DNA of 30,851 bases, taken from contig NZ_CAMIHZ010000028.1 in NCBI RefSeq assembly GCF_946222305.1, forward strand, positions 1 through 30,851, read 5' to 3'. The notes beneath the pieces were generated by a model, which saw nothing but the letters and a program-made list of their open reading frames with translations, ran no database searches and had not been told where the DNA came from. Position 1 is the first letter of the stretch. Every line of letters starts with the position of its first letter. The translations under genes were made by a program, and so were the position numbers. Shown piece after piece: positions 1 through 6,969 of the stretch. The stretch is from an uncultured Corynebacterium sp. (GTDB lineage Bacteria; Actinomycetota; Actinomycetes; Mycobacteriales; Mycobacteriaceae).

Positions 1-13
1 GGAGTGTGCATTC

Positions 14-1600
14 GTGAAGAGCTCTGTAGAGAAGCTGAGCGCCACCCGCACCAAGATCACCGTCGAGGTACCCTTCGAGGAGCTCAAGCCGGAGTTCGAC
101 AAGGCGTATGCCTCCCTAGCGCAGCAGGTAAACATGCCAGGATTCCGCAAGGGCAAGGCTCCTGCGAAGCTGCTGGAGGCTCGTCTGGGCCGCGGTGTAG
201 TGCTGGATCAAGTTATCAACGAGATGCTGCCAAGCCGTTACAGCCAGGCAGTTGATGAGCATGACCTTAAGGTGCTCAGCCAGCCCGACATCGACATCAC
301 CGAGCTGGAAGATGGCAAGCACGTCATCTTTACCGCCGAGGTTGACGTTCGCCCAGAAATCGACGTTCCTGACTTCTCCAAGATCTCCGTTGAGGTCGAC
401 GCAATCAAGGCCGACAAGGAAGCCGTCGACGAGGAGCTGAAGAACCTGCAGGCTCGCTTCGGCACCCTGAAGCCGGTTGAGCGCGCAGTGAAGAAGGGCG
501 ACTTCGTTTCCATCGACCTGTCCGCCACTATTGATGGCGAGACCGTCGACGAGGCCACCACCGAAGGCCTGTCCCACGAGGTCGGCAACGACTCCCTCAT
601 CGAGGGCCTGGACGACACTCTGGTCGGCATGAAGGAGGGCGAGGAGAACACCTTCACCTCCAAGCTGGTTGCCGGTGAGCACGCTGACGAAGAGGCTGAG
701 GTCACCGTCAAGGTCGTTTCCGTCAAGGAACGTGAGCTGCCAGAGCTCGACGATGACTTCGCACAACTGGCCTCCGAGTTCGACACTCTGGACGAGCTGC
801 GTGACTCCCTAAAGACTCAGGTTGAAAACCAGCTGAAGAACACCCAGGCTGGCCAGATCCGCGACAAGGTATTGGAAGCCGCTCTGGAGCAGGTTGAGGT
901 TCCACTGCCGGAGTCCGTCGTTAAGGAGCAGGTCGACGGCCAGATCCAGCAGATCATCGCCCAGTTCGGTGGCGATGAGAAGGTCTTCGAGTCCATGCTC
1001 GCTGCCCAGGACCTAACCCGCGAGAAGTTCGAAGAGGATGCCCGGAAGTCTGCCGAGGATTCCGTTCGCACTCAGCTGTTCCTGGACGCCTTGGCTGATG
1101 TTGAGCAACCAAACGTCTCCCAGGAAGAGCTGATGGACCACATCGCGTTCACCGCCAACCAGTACGGCATGGACCCGAACCAGTTCATCATGCAACTGCA
1201 GCAGGCCAACCAGCTGGGCAGCCTGTTCGCGGATGTTCGCCGCGGCAAGGCTTTGGCTCTGAACATTGCCAAGACCTCCGTGAAGGATTCCGACGGCAAG
1301 GCTGTCGATCCAAAGCAGTTCTTCGACGAGGAAGAGGCCGAGGGCTCTGAGGCTGAAGATTCCAAGGCCGAGGACACTAAGGCCGAGTCCAAGGACGATA
1401 AGCCAGCTAAGAAGAAGGCCGCTAAGAAGTCCACCAAGAAGTCCTCCGCCAAGAAGGATTCCGACGAGGACTCCGACTCCGAGGATGACAAGCCAGCCAA
1501 GAAGACGGCCGGTAAGAAGTCCACGACCAAGAAGTCGACTGCAAAGAAGTCCACCACCAAGAAGTCCGCTACTAAGAAGGCTGACTCCGAGGACAAGTAA
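14..1600 (+). CDS. tig: Trigger factor (ribosome-associated chaperone, peptidyl-prolyl isomerase)
   Basis: Trigger factor binds at the ribosomal exit tunnel and helps nascent chains fold; it also carries an FKBP-type prolyl isomerase domain. The start is a GTG with GGAG at positions 1-4, and the N-terminus (KSSVEKLSATRTKITVEV) is the typical ribosome-binding domain. The ribosome-binding signature (GFRKGKAP, about residues 44-51) is present, followed by the FKBP-like domain (about 150-240) and the helical C-terminal domain (to about 430). The protein is 528 residues, clearly longer than the usual 430-450. The excess is a disordered tail from about residue 440, first acidic (EDSKAEDTKAESKDD) and then Lys/Ser/Ala rich, ending in KKS(T/A)(T/A) pentapeptides. 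It is followed by clpP1-clpP2, the classical actinobacterial order. Identity is certain; the role of the tail is unknown. Confidence 0.97.
   Translation: MKSSVEKLSATRTKITVEVPFEELKPEFDKAYASLAQQVNMPGFRKGKAPAKLLEARLGRGVVLDQVINEMLPSRYSQAVDEHDLKVLSQPDIDITELEDGKHVIFTAEVDVRPEIDVPDFSKISVEVDAIKADKEAVDEELKNLQARFGTLKPVERAVKKGDFVSIDLSATIDGETVDEATTEGLSHEVGNDSLIEGLDDTLVGMKEGEENTFTSKLVAGEHADEEAEVTVKVVSVKERELPELDDDFAQLASEFDTLDELRDSLKTQVENQLKNTQAGQIRDKVLEAALEQVEVPLPESVVKEQVDGQIQQIIAQFGGDEKVFESMLAAQDLTREKFEEDARKSAEDSVRTQLFLDALADVEQPNVSQEELMDHIAFTANQYGMDPNQFIMQLQQANQLGSLFADVRRGKALALNIAKTSVKDSDGKAVDPKQFFDEEEAEGSEAEDSKAEDTKAESKDDKPAKKKAAKKSTKKSSAKKDSDEDSDSEDDKPAKKTAGKKSTTKKSTAKKSTTKKSATKKADSEDK
1514..1582 (+). 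repeat. 15-bp tandem repeat inside the tig 3' end
   Basis: Four consecutive 15-bp units begin at 1514, 1529, 1544 and 1559, each starting AAGAAGTC, with a partial fifth at 1574. They encode the pentapeptide KKS(T/A)(T/A) from residue 501. The period is a multiple of three and lies in frame, so copy number could vary without disrupting the reading frame. Confidence 0.9.
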
Positions 1601-1685
1601 GCCCCTATCCAGCGCCCCGCGGTGACGGCCCCGGTTTTATGACCACGTGGTTTCAGCCGCACCGCTAGAGGAGAGCTGCGGACTG

Positions 1686-1715
1686 CCCACTGGCCTTGTT
1701 ACTGAGGCTGGTGGG
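1686..1715 (+). terminator. Candidate tig terminator hairpin
   Basis: CCCACTGGCCT (1686-1696) pairs with AGGCTGGTGGG (1705-1715) as an 11-bp stem with two G-U pairs and an 8-nt loop. It is followed by only a short T stretch (TTTC), so it is a weak intrinsic terminator or a processing hairpin. The rest of 1601-1882 holds a 10-bp palindrome ACCACGTGGT (1642-1651), a pyrimidine-rich stretch near 1745-1757 and the ClgR-type site. I see no convincing gene there. Confidence 0.45.
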
Positions 1716-1785
1716 TTTCGGCGTATCTGCCCCGTGGCTTGGCCTCCTTTTTCTATTTCGACGCCGACTCCTTCCCCGAATCGTG

Positions 1786-1796
1786 CGCTGATAGCG
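1786..1796 (+). promoter_or_regulatory. Candidate ClgR operator upstream of clpP1P2
   Basis: The site CGCTGATAGCG is a perfect palindrome (CGCT-GAT-AGCG) followed by AAC. It fits the core of the actinobacterial ClgR motif as I recall it (CGC-Y-N-A-N-R-GCG followed by W-W-S), although the left flank (CGTG) does not fit the outer positions. It lies about 87 bp before the clpP1 start. ClgR is the known activator of clpP1P2 in corynebacteria, so the location supports the call. Confidence 0.6.
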
Positions 1797-1882
1797 AACA
1801 AGGCCCCTCAGCAGCACACGTTGTCCGTTACCGTGACTAGGCTGGGGCGCACAAAGAACAACACCTTGCTATAAGGAGCACA

Positions 1883-2479
1883 ATGAGTACTCAATCCAGC
1901 CCTCGGGCGGCTAACGGCATGGAGGCCCCGAACATGAACGATCATGTCTTCGAGCGCCTGCTGCGTGAGCGCATCATCTTCCTCGGCAGCCAGGTCGATG
2001 ACGAGATCGCCAACAAACTCTGTGCACAGATCCTGTTGCTGGCAGCGGAGGATCCCAATAAGGACATCTCCTTGTACATCAACTCCCCAGGCGGTTCCGT
2101 AACCGCCGGCATGGCCATCTACGACACGATGCGCTACGCCCCTTGCGATATCGCCACCTACGGCATGGGCCTGGCCGCCTCCATGGGGCAGTTCCTGCTA
2201 TCCGCTGGTACCAAGGGCAAGCGTTATGCCCTGCCTCACGCTCGCATTATGATGCACCAGCCATCCGCTGGTGTGGGCGGTACTGCAGCGGATATCGCCA
2301 TCCAGGCGGAGCAGTTCGCCTACACCAAGCGTGAGATGGCAGAGCTCATCGCCGAATTCACCGGTCAGACGGTTGAGCAAATCACCAAGGATTCCGACCG
2401 TGACCGTTGGTTCACGGCCGAGCAAGCCAAGGAGTACGGTTTCGTCGACCACGTCATTACCTCTGCGAAGGAGAAGTAA
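1883..2479 (+). CDS. clpP1: ATP-dependent Clp protease proteolytic subunit 1
   Basis: This is a serine protease of family S14 that forms the heptameric rings of the Clp protease, degrading unfolded proteins and ClpX/ClpC substrates in the cytoplasm. The ATG follows AAGGAG (1874-1878 region). The chain is 198 residues, the usual length. The catalytic triad is visible: Ser100 in GLAASMGQF, His125 in MMHQPS, and Asp174 in DRDRWF. The conserved INSPGGS (66-72) precedes the active site. Only 6 nt separate it from clpP2, so the two are co-transcribed, as expected because actinobacterial ClpP1 and ClpP2 work as a mixed complex. Confidence 0.97.
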   Translation: MSTQSSPRAANGMEAPNMNDHVFERLLRERIIFLGSQVDDEIANKLCAQILLLAAEDPNKDISLYINSPGGSVTAGMAIYDTMRYAPCDIATYGMGLAASMGQFLLSAGTKGKRYALPHARIMMHQPSAGVGGTAADIAIQAEQFAYTKREMAELIAEFTGQTVEQITKDSDRDRWFTAEQAKEYGFVDHVITSAKEK

Positions 2480-2485
2480 AAAGAC

Positions 2486-3106
2486 ATGCAGATGCCAGAA
2501 ATGCGATACATCCTTCCGTCCTTCGTGGAGCACTCCAGCTACGGAGCGAAGGAATCTAACCCTTACAACAAGCTCTTCGAAGAGCGCATCATTTTCCTGG
2601 GAACCCAGGTTGACGATGCCTCCGCCAACGACATCATGGCGCAGCTCTTGGTGCTGGAAGGCTTGGATCCGGACCGTGATATCACCATGTACATCAACTC
2701 ACCTGGTGGTTCCTTTACCAGCTTGATGGCCATTTACGACACGATGCAGTACGTCCGCCCAGACGTGCAGACTGTCTGCTTGGGCCAGGCAGCTTCTGCA
2801 GCAGCAGTGCTGCTTGCAGCTGGTACTCCCGGCAAGCGTGCGGCGCTACCTAATGCTCGGGTGCTGATCCACCAGCCGGCTACCGGTGGTGTGCAGGGCC
2901 AAGTTTCCGACCTGGAGATTCAGGCCAAGGAAATCGAGCGCATGCGTACCTTGATGGAGACCACGCTGGCGCGTCATACGGGCCGCACCGCCGAGCAGAT
3001 CCGTATTGATACGGACCGCGATAAGATCCTTACAGCTGAAGAAGCCAAGGAATACGGCATCATCGACCAAGTCTTCGAATACCGAAAGCTGTCCGCACAG
3101 GAATAA
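2486..3106 (+). CDS. clpP2: ATP-dependent Clp protease proteolytic subunit 2
   Basis: This is the second ClpP subunit (206 residues), which pairs with ClpP1 to form the active two-ring protease. Catalytic residues visible are Ser104 in GQAASAAA, His129 in LIHQPA and Asp179 in TDRDKI; INSPGGS lies at 70-76. The first ATG at 2486 has AAGGAG at 2468-2473, inside the end of clpP1, with a 12-nt spacer; in-frame ATGs at 2492 and 2501 are alternative starts. The motif RYILPSFVE at the N-terminus is typical of actinobacterial ClpP2. Confidence 0.97.
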   Translation: MQMPEMRYILPSFVEHSSYGAKESNPYNKLFEERIIFLGTQVDDASANDIMAQLLVLEGLDPDRDITMYINSPGGSFTSLMAIYDTMQYVRPDVQTVCLGQAASAAAVLLAAGTPGKRAALPNARVLIHQPATGGVQGQVSDLEIQAKEIERMRTLMETTLARHTGRTAEQIRIDTDRDKILTAEEAKEYGIIDQVFEYRKLSAQE

Positions 3107-3130
3107 CACGTTAGAGGACTTCGTTGTCAG

Positions 3131-3166
3131 CGCGGGGCTCGCGGCCGGGAGGCTGCGGGCCCCGCG
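3131..3166 (+). terminator. GC-rich hairpin between clpP2 and clpX
   Basis: CGCGGGGC (3131-3138) pairs perfectly with GCCCCGCG (3159-3166). Inside it, GCGGCC and GGCTGC can pair with one G-U, giving a long stable stem. There is no following T-run, so it may be a Rho-dependent or processing element, or a partial terminator separating clpP1P2 from clpX. Confidence 0.5.
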
Positions 3167-3381
3167 TGGCGTCGGATAAAGAATAGAAAAGTAAACCGCA
3201 ACGCGACACTCCCACCGCCGTGGCAGGTCGGTGATGTGTGCACCGACGGGTAAAGTGGAGAGCCTGAAGGTCGCCGGTACTGTCGCGGTGTGACCGACCA
3301 AGGGCTGTTGTGGGGCAGCGGACCTTGGGAATTGTAAACGCAGTACCTCGAACGATTAGTAGAAAGCTGGACTGGAAACTC

Positions 3382-4656
3382 ATGCCAGAAAGCGCAGAGC
3401 TGTTGAAGTGCTCGTTTTGCGGGAAAAGCCAAAAACAAGTCCGCAAGCTCATCGCCGGGCCTGGTGTATACATCTGCGATGAGTGCATTGAACTATGCAA
3501 CGAAATCATCGAAGAGGAAATGGTTGCAGCCCCAGGTGGGGAAGGCGCCGATAAACTTCCGAAGCCCTCAGAGATTGCGAAGTTCCTCGACACTTACGTC
3601 ATCGGACAGGATGAGGCGAAGCGCACGTTGGCCGTCGCTGTGTACAACCACTACAAGCGGATCAAGGTTGAAGAGGCCAACGCTTCCGCACGTCGTAGTG
3701 ACGACGAGGTGGAGCTCAGTAAGTCCAACATCCTGATGCTTGGACCCACCGGCTCCGGCAAGACTTACTTGGCGCAATCGTTGGCGCGCAAGCTGGATGT
3801 TCCCTTTGCAATCGCCGACGCCACGAGCCTGACCGAAGCCGGTTACGTGGGCGAGGACGTGGAAAACATCTTGTTGAAACTGCTCCAAGCAGCGGACTTC
3901 GATGTGGCGAAGGCACAGCGCGGAATCATCTACGTCGACGAGGTCGACAAGATTTCCCGGAAGTCGGAAAACCCTTCCATCACTCGTGATGTCTCCGGTG
4001 AGGGCGTACAGCAAGCTTTGCTGAAGATCTTGGAGGGCACCGTCGCGAGCGTGCCACCACAAGGCGGGCGCAAGCACCCCAACCAGGAGTTCATCCAGTT
4101 CGATACCAAGAACGTGCTGTTCATCGTGGCAGGTGCTTTTGCTGGCCTGGAAAAGGTGATTTCCGAACGTCGCGGTAAGAAGGGCCTGGGCTTCGGAGCG
4201 GAGATCAGCGGCAAGAAGGATGAAGAACCGAACCCATTCCAGTTCGTGGAGCCAGAGGATCTGGTGAAGTTCGGATTGATCCCTGAGCTCATCGGCCGTC
4301 TGCCCGTGGTGACCCATGTCGGGCACTTGGATGAGGAGGCGTTAGTTCGCGTACTGACCGAGCCGAAGAACTCCCTCGTGCGCCAGTACCAGCGCCTGTT
4401 TGAAATGGATGGGGTGCGCCTCAGCTTCACCGACGATGCGCTGAAGGAAATCGCGCGACAAGCTTTGGCGCGTGAGACCGGTGCGCGCGGTCTGCGCTCC
4501 ATCATGGAGACCATCCTGCTGCCGATTATGTTCGCAATTCCGGAAGATGAAGATACCGGCGAAGTGGTCATCACCGCTGAGTGCGCAGCAGGGGACGCGG
4601 AACCCACGCTGCTGAGCCACGAAGAGGTCGCAGAGCGCGAGCAGAAATCCGCCTAG
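3382..4656 (+). CDS. clpX: ATP-dependent Clp protease ATP-binding subunit ClpX
   Basis: ClpX is the AAA+ unfoldase that feeds substrates to ClpP. From the ATG at 3382 it is 424 residues, the normal size, beginning MPESAELLKCSFCGKSQ. The frame is open upstream to a GTG at 3310, but those 24 residues are not part of the family, so I prefer 3382; the ribosome binding site is weak (GGAAA at 3374). Visible features are the zinc-binding cysteines C10, C13, C32 and C35, Walker A GPTGSGKT (121-128), Walker B with D186/E187 (IIYVDEVDK), the ClpP-docking LGF loop at 269-271, and the sensor-2 region RETGARGLRSI. It is separated from clpP2 by about 275 nt containing a hairpin and a possible promoter near 3308-3338 (TTGTGG/TGTAAA), so it may be transcribed on its own. 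Confidence 0.96.
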   Translation: MPESAELLKCSFCGKSQKQVRKLIAGPGVYICDECIELCNEIIEEEMVAAPGGEGADKLPKPSEIAKFLDTYVIGQDEAKRTLAVAVYNHYKRIKVEEANASARRSDDEVELSKSNILMLGPTGSGKTYLAQSLARKLDVPFAIADATSLTEAGYVGEDVENILLKLLQAADFDVAKAQRGIIYVDEVDKISRKSENPSITRDVSGEGVQQALLKILEGTVASVPPQGGRKHPNQEFIQFDTKNVLFIVAGAFAGLEKVISERRGKKGLGFGAEISGKKDEEPNPFQFVEPEDLVKFGLIPELIGRLPVVTHVGHLDEEALVRVLTEPKNSLVRQYQRLFEMDGVRLSFTDDALKEIARQALARETGARGLRSIMETILLPIMFAIPEDEDTGEVVITAECAAGDAEPTLLSHEEVAEREQKSA

Positions 4657-4687
4657 TGCTCGGGGAATTAACCTAGGTGCTATCCTC

Positions 4688-4717
4688 TCCGCCGCAGTGC
4701 TTAATCTCAGCGGCGGA
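4688..4717. terminator. Bidirectional hairpin between clpX and the convergent TetR gene
   Basis: TCCGCCGC (4688-4695) pairs with GCGGCGGA (4710-4717) around a 14-nt loop, between two convergent genes whose stop codons end at 4656 and begin at 4721. There is no clear T-run on either side, so its termination strength is uncertain. Confidence 0.6.
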
Positions 4718-4720
4718 TCG

Positions 4721-5500
4721 CTAATCCCAGTCGTGGTGCTCGGAAGCGTAGAGTGAAGCGGCAACAGAGCTGGGCAGTCCTTCTGAGCTCGTATGGGATT
4801 GGGAGGAATGTGTGTAAGAAGATCCCTGGGTGGTCGGCATCGTCGTGGTGAGGAACGCCAGCACTGCATCTTCTGTCAGTTTCGACATGCCCGCAGCATT
4901 CGTGGCATCGGAAGAATCCATCCCGTACAAAGCGTGAAAAGCCGGACCGTGCGCCACGGGAAACGAGCACAGCGCCACGATGATCACATACAAGTCCTCG
5001 GCAGACACACCGTAGCGGAAGGCTCCGATATCGTGGCCACGCATCAAGACGCGATCCAACTGCAAAATCACCGGCGAGGATTCGAGGGAAACCGCAGCCA
5101 TAGGCGCACTATCCCGACGCGCCACGTTATCGGCCACGATGAACCCCACTTCGGTAGGATGCAGCTGGAAGCGACGATACGTGGTCCCTACCAGATGTCG
5201 CACGGCCTTCACGGGAGTTAGCGTGTAGAGTTCCTCATCCATCACAGCATCGAAGTGCTCGTCGATCTCTGGCCAGATCTGCGCGTGCGCAAACCGCAGG
5301 CACTCCCCATAAAGCTCCGCATAGTCCGCCAACAGTGCGTGGTCGGTTGCCACCCCACTGTGGAGGGCAAGCTCGGCCTTTTCTTCGTCGCTCAATTCAT
5401 GTCGACGCCCCGCCAGCAGCGGTAACGCTACCCGGATGAGGGAAACATAGTTCGGTTGGGGGAGTCCGTGAAGAGCAGCAGATTGGGGCAAGTGCGGCAT
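4721..5500 (-). CDS. TetR-family-like transcriptional regulator with divergent DNA-binding domain
   Basis: The 259-residue product begins MPHLPQSAALHGLPQPNY at the ATG ending at 5500; AGGA lies about 8 nt upstream. An in-frame ATG at 5509 is an alternative. The C-terminal half (FIVADNVARRD..., SPVILQLDRVLMRGHDIGAFR..., SAEDLYVIIVALCSF) matches the ligand-binding half of RutR-like TetR proteins. The N-terminal part (LIRVALPLLAGRR...ALHSGVATDHALLADYAELYGECL) can be aligned with a TetR helix-turn-helix, but the usual SKGxLYxHF recognition helix is not conserved. A TetR gene beside mdh is common in corynebacteria. The last ~30 residues are Ser/Thr rich. It probably senses a small molecule and may control itself or mdh; its effector is unknown. 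Confidence 0.72.
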   Translation of the reverse strand: MPHLPQSAALHGLPQPNYVSLIRVALPLLAGRRHELSDEEKAELALHSGVATDHALLADYAELYGECLRFAHAQIWPEIDEHFDAVMDEELYTLTPVKAVRHLVGTTYRRFQLHPTEVGFIVADNVARRDSAPMAAVSLESSPVILQLDRVLMRGHDIGAFRYGVSAEDLYVIIVALCSFPVAHGPAFHALYGMDSSDATNAAGMSKLTEDAVLAFLTTTMPTTQGSSYTHSSQSHTSSEGLPSSVAASLYASEHHDWD

Positions 5501-5634
5501 GCCCCACATCCTACCCAGACGAAAACGTACAGCCACGGCTAACCTCGGGAGTGTAAGCCAGATAAAAAGGCATCCTCGGCAAGGCACCCGCATGCCTGCC
5601 GCGGACACTCCAATTGAAGGGACAAGATACGAAC

Positions 5635-6669
5635 ATGAACCAGCAGGCAACAAACCTACAGCAAGCGAATACCGGCACCCCGGGCGAAAACAATAGCCCG
5701 GTTACCGTGGCAGTGACGGGTGCGGCAGGCCAGATTGGCTACTCGCTGCTTTTCCGCCTCGCCACCGGCGAGGTGTTTGGCCAGCGCAAGGTTAACCTCC
5801 GCCTGCTCGAGACCGAGGAAGGTGCCAAGGGGGCAGAGGGCGTAGCCATGGAGCTGGACGACTGCGCGTTTCCGTTGCTGGGGGATGTGGATATCAGCAC
5901 CGACCCCGCGGAGGGTTTCAAGGGTGCAAATGCGGCGTTCCTCGTAGGCGCGAAGCCCCGCCAGAAAGGTGAGGAGCGCTCGGACCTGCTGGCAGCCAAT
6001 GGAAAAATCTTCGCTCCACAAGGCAAGGCTATCGGCGAGGTTGCAGCCGACGATGTTCGCGTTCTCGTGGTCGGTAACCCCGCCAACACTAATGCAGCTA
6101 TCGTGGCAGCTCATGCTGAAGGGGTAGCCCCGAAGCACATCACGGCTTTGACCCGACTGGATCACAACCGCGCACTGGCTCAAGCTGCTGACAAGCTAAA
6201 CGTCTCCGTAACTGATCTGACCAACATGACCGTGTGGGGTAACCACTCCGCCACGCAGTTCCCCGATGTCACCGAGCTCAAGGTCAATGGGCAGCCAGTC
6301 GCGGACAAGCTCGACCAAGCATGGATCACCGATGAGTTCATCCCGCGCGTTGCCAAGCGCGGTGCCGAAATCATTGAGGTGCGCGGCCGCAGCTCGGCTG
6401 CTTCTGCCGCCTCGGCTGCGTGCGACCACATGCGTACCTGGCTGTCCGGCACTCCAGATAATGATTGGGTCTCGGTAGCGCTGCCTTCCGATGGCTCCTA
6501 CGGTGTTCCGGACGGCCTCGTCAGCAGTTTCCCGTGCCGCAGCGTTAATGGCGAATGGGAAATTGTTCAGGGGTTGGAATTGAGCGATCAGCAGCGTGAG
6601 CGCATCGGCAAGACCGTGGCTGAACTCCAAGAAGAGTGGGACGCAGTGAAGGAAGCCGGGCTGGTCTAG
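5635..6669 (+). CDS. mdh: Malate dehydrogenase (NAD-dependent)
   Basis: The enzyme interconverts malate and oxaloacetate in the TCA cycle, in the cytoplasm. The 344-residue chain carries the NAD-binding GAAGQIGYSLLFRLA, substrate arginines in KPRQKGEERSDLLAANG, the Asp/Arg pair in TRLDHNRA, and the catalytic histidine in WGNHS (His204). I chose the ATG at 5635 with AAGG (5617-5620) upstream; an in-frame TTG at 5614 would add 7 residues. The first ~20 residues (MNQQATNLQQANTGTPGENN) are a polar extension ahead of the Rossmann strand, giving a protein slightly longer than the usual 325-330. It is divergent from the TetR-like gene; a possible -10 (GATAAA) lies near 5561. The stop codon sits inside the first unit of a degenerate tandem repeat. 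Confidence 0.96.
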   Translation: MNQQATNLQQANTGTPGENNSPVTVAVTGAAGQIGYSLLFRLATGEVFGQRKVNLRLLETEEGAKGAEGVAMELDDCAFPLLGDVDISTDPAEGFKGANAAFLVGAKPRQKGEERSDLLAANGKIFAPQGKAIGEVAADDVRVLVVGNPANTNAAIVAAHAEGVAPKHITALTRLDHNRALAQAADKLNVSVTDLTNMTVWGNHSATQFPDVTELKVNGQPVADKLDQAWITDEFIPRVAKRGAEIIEVRGRSSAASAASAACDHMRTWLSGTPDNDWVSVALPSDGSYGVPDGLVSSFPCRSVNGEWEIVQGLELSDQQRERIGKTVAELQEEWDAVKEAGLV

Positions 6670-6751
6670 TTCCTTAACGGGGGTTGGTCCAGTGCCTTTG
6701 CTGGGTTGGTCTAATACCTGTGCCTAGCTGGTCCAATAACCCTTCCCAATG
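6661..6751 (+). repeat. Degenerate ~22-24 bp tandem repeat starting at the mdh stop codon
   Basis: Four imperfect units share the core TGGTCYARTNCC: near 6661 (CTGGTCTAGTTCCTTAAC, including the last Leu-Val-stop of mdh), near 6682 (GGTTGGTCCAGTGCCT), near 6704 (GGTTGGTCTAATACCT) and near 6728 (CTGGTCCAATAACCC). The spacing drifts between 21 and 24 bp. No open reading frame is maintained. Confidence 0.7.
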
Positions 6752-6829
6752 TCGTGCGCCATCATCCCAGTGGGGGTGGTGGCGCTTTCGCACAGCGTGG
6801 CCTCGGCTCTCGTAGGTTGCTTGCGATGG

Positions 6830-6848
6830 AAACTTCCGAAAGAAGTTT
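6830..6848. promoter_or_regulatory. Operator-like palindrome upstream of the esterase gene
   Basis: AAACTTC (6830-6836) and GAAGTTT (6842-6848) form a perfect 7-bp inverted repeat around CGAAA, a size and symmetry typical of a dimeric repressor site. It lies about 115 bp upstream of the esterase start. The factor that would bind is not known. Confidence 0.4.
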
Positions 6849-6850
6849 GC

Positions 6851-6902
6851 GAGAGAAGCTAGCAATGAAAGCTTGAGAGAGAAGCTAGCGGGAAATGGCT
6901 GC
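6851..6902 (+). repeat. 26-bp direct repeat in the esterase upstream region
   Basis: The 13-mer GAGAGAAGCTAGC occurs at 6851-6863 and again at 6877-6889, exactly 26 bp apart, and the intervening bases are partly similar. A weaker third copy begins at 6903 (GAGAAAAATTTTGC). The region is purine-rich on the plus strand, unlike the neighbouring genes. Confidence 0.7.
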
Positions 6903-6938
6903 GAGAAAAATTTTGCAGAGAAAATCTAATTTCAACCC

Positions 6939-6969
6939 TGGCACAGCCACGCCGTGCCACCATGGGCAC
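6939..6969 (+). promoter_or_regulatory. Possible alternative hairpins at the esterase translation start
   Basis: TGGCAC (6939-6944) can pair with GTGCCA (6954-6959), ending 2 nt before the ATG. The same GTGCC can instead pair with GGCAC at 6965-6969, burying the ATG in the loop. The two pairings exclude each other. There is no Shine-Dalgarno sequence here, so this is an inference from base complementarity only. Confidence 0.3.

Noticed and set aside
1514..1582. Regular repeat that could suggest a CRISPR array
   Set aside because: Units are 15 bp with no spacers, in frame and inside tig.
1072..1662. Minus-strand open frame opposite the tig tail, rich in Ser/Phe/Leu/Ala/Asp
   Set aside because: Its low-complexity composition is the mirror of the Lys-rich repeat; not a gene.
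1647..1874. 75-codon plus-strand frame between tig and clpP1
   Set aside because: No ribosome binding site or known domain, and it spans the tig hairpin and the ClgR-type site.
3310..3381. GTG at 3310 as the clpX start
   Set aside because: It would add 24 residues not seen in ClpX proteins and overlap a possible promoter; the ATG at 3382 gives the normal N-terminus.
6661..6902. Remnant of an insertion sequence in the mdh-esterase spacer
   Set aside because: Repeats are short tandem units, with no transposase fragment, terminal inverted repeats or target duplication.
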